Assembly (NCBI GenBank): GCA_050010575.1
Contig: JBEKKU010000046.1
Span: forward strand, 1 to 16,286
Direction: 5' to 3'
Source of the DNA: Palsa-1188 sp050010575
Lineage (GTDB): Bacteria; Bacillota; DSM-12270; Thermacetogeniales; Thermacetogeniaceae
DNA: 16,286 nt
Shown here: in pieces, positions 14,138 to 16,286 of the stretch
Position numbering within the stretch: the stretch's first letter is position 1
Layout: the number at the start of each line of letters is the position of its first letter
The notes under the pieces: generated by a model
What the model was told of the DNA's origin: nothing
Databases searched by the model: none
Seen by the model: only the letters and a program-made list of their open reading frames with translations
Made by a program: the position numbers and the translations under genes

Positions 14138-14170
14138 AAAAACGAGGAAATTTTTGCCTCGTTTTTTAAT
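14138..14170 (+). terminator. intrinsic terminator of the mre-mrdA operon
   Basis: AAAAACGAGG (14138-14147) pairs perfectly with CCTCGTTTTT (14157-14166) around a nine-base loop, and the right arm runs on as T6AATTT. This is a textbook Rho-independent terminator. It separates the mreBCD-mrdA transcript from minCDE. The symmetric A-tract also gives some activity for minus-strand transcripts, although none is predicted here. Confidence 0.88.
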
Positions 14171-14191
14171 TTCTAAGGAAGGATAACAAGT

Positions 14192-14239
14192 AAAAACATA
14201 GAAATATCATTAAGGAAAAACATGGAAATATCTTTAATA
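14192..14239. repeat. 24-base tandem direct repeat before minC
   Basis: Two adjacent units, 14192-14215 and 14216-14239, agree at 20 of 24 bases; both begin AAAAACAT and share GAAATATC and TTAA. The stretch is very AT-rich compared with the genes around it and lies 42 bases before the minC start. Possible roles are an operator, an UP-like promoter element or simple duplication; I see no confident -35/-10 pair. Confidence 0.7.
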
Positions 14240-14280
14240 AAATACTGCCTAATGACACTGGAGGGATCGTTTATCCGGGC

Positions 14281-15144
14281 ATGGATGAGATTGTAAAAAT
14301 CAAAGGGACCAGTGAGGGATTGACAGTACTGCTGGAGGAAGCAGCAGACTTCCAAGCCCTGCTGCAGCGGCTGGAGGAAAGAATTGCGGAATCCAACGGA
14401 TTTTTGGTCGGATCGGCAGTAAGCATCGATATTGGCCCGAGAGATCTTCAACTAGGGCAATTAGCCTCTTTAGGAGAGATTTTGGCTGGGCATAACATGG
14501 TGTTGCGCCGGATTATTGCAGGTCCAAGGTCGCATGGAACACTGACAGATGATCAACAGGGGGTGAAGATAATGGGTCAGGAAGCAGCCCAGGCTAGGCC
14601 GGCCGGCCATAAAAAGAGAAGGCGCAAGCGGGGCCGTCCCTCCGGCGAGATGGCCGCAGCAGAGGCCTCGGCTACCACGGAGGCGGCAGGCGGCGCGGGA
14701 ACAGATATTCAGGATAACAGGCGCCAAGACAAGGATGATATTCCGGTGATCAGATATAGCCTGGCAGCCGGGGCACCACGGGCGGATATGGTGTCGGAGG
14801 AACAAACAATTATGGTCCAGCGCACCATCCGTTCGGGTCAGCGGGTATTCTACCCCGGCAACGTGGTAGTGCTTGGCGATGTCAACCCGGGTGGCGAGAT
14901 CGTGTCCGGTGGCAATATCATCGTGATGGGCGCCTTTAGGGGAGTGGCCCACGCCGGGGCGATGGGCGACAAGAAGGCGATAGTGGCGGCATTGAGACTG
15001 GAGCCCTCACAATTGCGGATTGCCGGTTATATCACTAGAGCCCCGGAGGGTGATTTTTCAACCCTGAGGCAGCCCGAGATCGCCAGAGTGCAGGACGGCG
15101 TTGTGATCATCGAGCAGTACCAGACCGGTTTCGACCGGAACTAA
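14281..15144 (+). CDS. minC: septum site-determining protein MinC
   Basis: A 287-residue inhibitor of FtsZ assembly. The N-terminal domain (about 1-85) begins IVKIKGTSEGLTVLL. The C-terminal beta-helix domain (about 177-257) has RSGQRVFYPGNVVVLGDVNPGGEIVSG-like signature elements at 184-210 and GNIIVMGAFRGVAHAG at 211-226, the surface for MinD binding and dimerisation. The linker (about 90-176) is much longer than usual and holds the basic run KKRRRKRGRP (111-120), followed by an Ala/Glu/Thr/Gly-rich low-complexity part. ATG 14281 is the only suitable start; its GGAGGG (14260-14265) is 15 bases away, which is unusually far and may keep translation low. First gene of minCDE; minD begins 28 bases after its stop. 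Confidence 0.93.
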   Translation: MDEIVKIKGTSEGLTVLLEEAADFQALLQRLEERIAESNGFLVGSAVSIDIGPRDLQLGQLASLGEILAGHNMVLRRIIAGPRSHGTLTDDQQGVKIMGQEAAQARPAGHKKRRRKRGRPSGEMAAAEASATTEAAGGAGTDIQDNRRQDKDDIPVIRYSLAAGAPRADMVSEEQTIMVQRTIRSGQRVFYPGNVVVLGDVNPGGEIVSGGNIIVMGAFRGVAHAGAMGDKKAIVAALRLEPSQLRIAGYITRAPEGDFSTLRQPEIARVQDGVVIIEQYQTGFDRN

Positions 15145-15172
15145 CAGGCATAAGGCAAAGGGGGGAGCTTGG

Positions 15173-15976
15173 ATGGGAGAAGTGTTGGTGGTTACTTCCG
15201 GAAAGGGTGGCGTGGGCAAGACCACGACAACTGCTAATATCGGCACAGCCCTGGCGATGATGGGGTTCCGGGTCGTGTTGCTGGACGCGGACATCGGACT
15301 GCGAAACTTGGACGTGGTGATGGGTCTGGAAAACCGGATCGTTTACGACCTGGTAGATGTCATCAACGGCCGGTGCCGCTTAAAGCAGGCCCTGATCCGG
15401 GACCGTCGCTTCGAGAGCCTGTTGCTTTTGCCTGCCGCTCAGACCAAGGATAAGACCGCTGTCAATCCGGAGCAGATGAAGGCGCTGTGTGATGAATTGA
15501 AACAGGAGTCTGATTACGTTCTGGTGGACTGTCCAGCAGGGATCGAGCAGGGATTCAAGAACGCCGTGGCTGGTGCTGACAAGGCCCTGGTGGTAACGAC
15601 GCCGGAGGTCTCCGCGGTCCGGGATGCCGACCGGATCATCGGCCTGCTGCAGGCAGACACGGAGATGCACCACCCGTTGCTGATCATCAACCGTTTCCGC
15701 CTACAGATGGTGCGGCGCGGGGACATGTTGGATGTGGACGACGTGAACGAGCACCTGGCCATCGAGATGTTGGGCATTGTACCTGAAGATGAATCGGTCA
15801 TCGTCTCCACCAACAGGGGGGAGCCAGCCGTGCTCAACGTCAACTCCAGGGCCGGAGAGGCATACCGTAACATTTCACGGCGAATCACGGGCGAGGAGGT
15901 GCCTTTCATGGATATCGAGGGGAACGGAACATTCATGAACCGTCTCCGGCGTTTACTGGGGTTGCGCACCGGTTGA
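15173..15976 (+). CDS. minD: septum site-determining ATPase MinD
   Basis: A 267-residue ParA/MinD-family ATPase. The deviant Walker A KGGVGKTT spans 11-18 (signature K11 and K16); LLDADIGLRNLD and LVDCPAGIEQGF are the switch and Walker B regions. The end of the protein (FMNRLRRLLG) is the amphipathic membrane-targeting helix. Bound to ATP it dimerises on the membrane, recruits MinC, and is released when MinE stimulates hydrolysis. ATG 15173 has AAGGGGGGAG (15158-15167) 5 bases upstream. It follows minC by 28 bases and precedes minE by 13, so one operon is likely. Confidence 0.97.
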   Translation: MGEVLVVTSGKGGVGKTTTTANIGTALAMMGFRVVLLDADIGLRNLDVVMGLENRIVYDLVDVINGRCRLKQALIRDRRFESLLLLPAAQTKDKTAVNPEQMKALCDELKQESDYVLVDCPAGIEQGFKNAVAGADKALVVTTPEVSAVRDADRIIGLLQADTEMHHPLLIINRFRLQMVRRGDMLDVDDVNEHLAIEMLGIVPEDESVIVSTNRGEPAVLNVNSRAGEAYRNISRRITGEEVPFMDIEGNGTFMNRLRRLLGLRTG

Positions 15977-15989
15977 GCGGGGTGAGGAG

Positions 15990-16271
15990 ATGCTAGAGCT
16001 ATTGCAGCGCATATTAGGCAAGGAAGTAAACCGTGCCAGTAAGAACATTGCCACAGAGAGGCTTCGCCTCGTTCTGATGCACGACCGCCTAGATCTCACT
16101 CCGCAGATGATGAACTCGTTGCGCAGCGATATCCTGAAGGTGATCACCGACTATTTGGAGATAGACGAATCAGGCATGGAGATAGCGTTGCAGCGGTCAA
16201 ACGACAGCATTGCGCTGGTGGCCAACATTCCGGTCGTCAAGATGAAGCGCTTGCCTGCCAGCGCAGGCTGA
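15990..16271 (+). CDS. minE: cell division topological specificity factor MinE
   Basis: A 93-residue MinE of normal length. The start MLELLQRILG is the amphipathic membrane-binding helix, and RLRLVLMHDR (24-33) is the conserved anti-MinCD segment; the rest is the dimerisation domain (LRSDILKVITDYLEID, then IALVANIPV). MinE drives release of MinD and sets up pole-to-pole behaviour. ATG 15990 directly abuts GAGGAG, so GGGGTG (15979-15984) a few bases earlier is the more likely ribosome binding site. The presence of MinE fits Clostridia rather than Bacillus, which uses DivIVA/MinJ instead. The 15 bases after the stop hold nothing recognisable. Confidence 0.96.
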   Translation: MLELLQRILGKEVNRASKNIATERLRLVLMHDRLDLTPQMMNSLRSDILKVITDYLEIDESGMEIALQRSNDSIALVANIPVVKMKRLPASAG

Positions 16272-16286
16272 GCACCGGGCAGGTAT

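Noticed and set aside
14173..14451. Minus-strand open frame over the minC start with a repeated DISMF word
   Set aside because: The repeated peptide is only the translation of the 24-base tandem DNA repeat, and the rest is antisense to minC.
1..16286. Search for CRISPR arrays, tRNA or rRNA genes and insertion-sequence transposases
   Set aside because: No regularly spaced repeats, no tRNA- or rRNA-like sequence and no transposase-like protein could be recognised.

Overview
The window looks like chromosome of a GC-rich, low-GC-phylum (Firmicutes/Bacillota) anaerobe, most likely a sporulating clostridium of the Peptococcaceae/Desulfotomaculum-Pelotomaculum type. The clues are the gene order valS - folC - DUF4321 - maf - radC - mreBCD - mrdA - minCDE, the presence of MinE together with MinCD, strong GGAGG-type ribosome binding sites, frequent GTG/TTG starts, and a Bacillus-style PhoP box. 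The organism assignment is inference from gene order and protein flavour; no database was consulted.

Layout. (1) 2-145 is the 3' end of valS. (2) 146-4002 is a phosphate-response block, phoP-phoR-pstB-phoU, preceded by a perfect-looking PhoP box; the permease genes pstS, pstC and pstA are not here. (3) 4042-5376 is folC. (4) 5377-7787 is an accessory island between folC and the DUF4321-maf pair. It holds a translationally coupled two-gene module (a two-helix membrane protein and a cytosolic protein that reads as a degenerate subtilisin-like fold), followed on the opposite strand by a frameshifted VapC-type PIN toxin and the apparent tail of its lost antitoxin, in clearly AT-richer DNA. (5) 7788-9330 is DUF4321-maf-radC, tightly packed. 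(6) 9454-14035 is the cell-elongation operon mreB-mreC-mreD-mrdA, ending in a strong intrinsic terminator (14138-14170). (7) 14281-16271 is the division-site operon minC-minD-minE.

How the genes work together. PhoR/PhoP would sense and respond to phosphate limitation, with PstB and PhoU as transport ATPase and signalling partner. MreBCD and the PBP2-type transpeptidase build the lateral wall, and MinCDE places the division septum; Maf and RadC are usual neighbours of the shape genes.

The most interesting content is the 5554-6994 module. The C-terminal tail of the membrane protein and the N-terminal tail of the pseudo-subtilase can be aligned without gaps over 23 residues. This suggests a homotypic docking motif that brings a catalytically altered protease-like protein to the membrane. 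I do not know a described system with exactly this make-up, but I could not search. Other points worth a second look are the vapC frameshift at an A7 tract that is also a classic -1 slippery heptamer, a helical insertion inside the PBP2 transpeptidase domain, an AT-hook-like basic patch in a long MinC linker, and several unexplained intergenic repeats.
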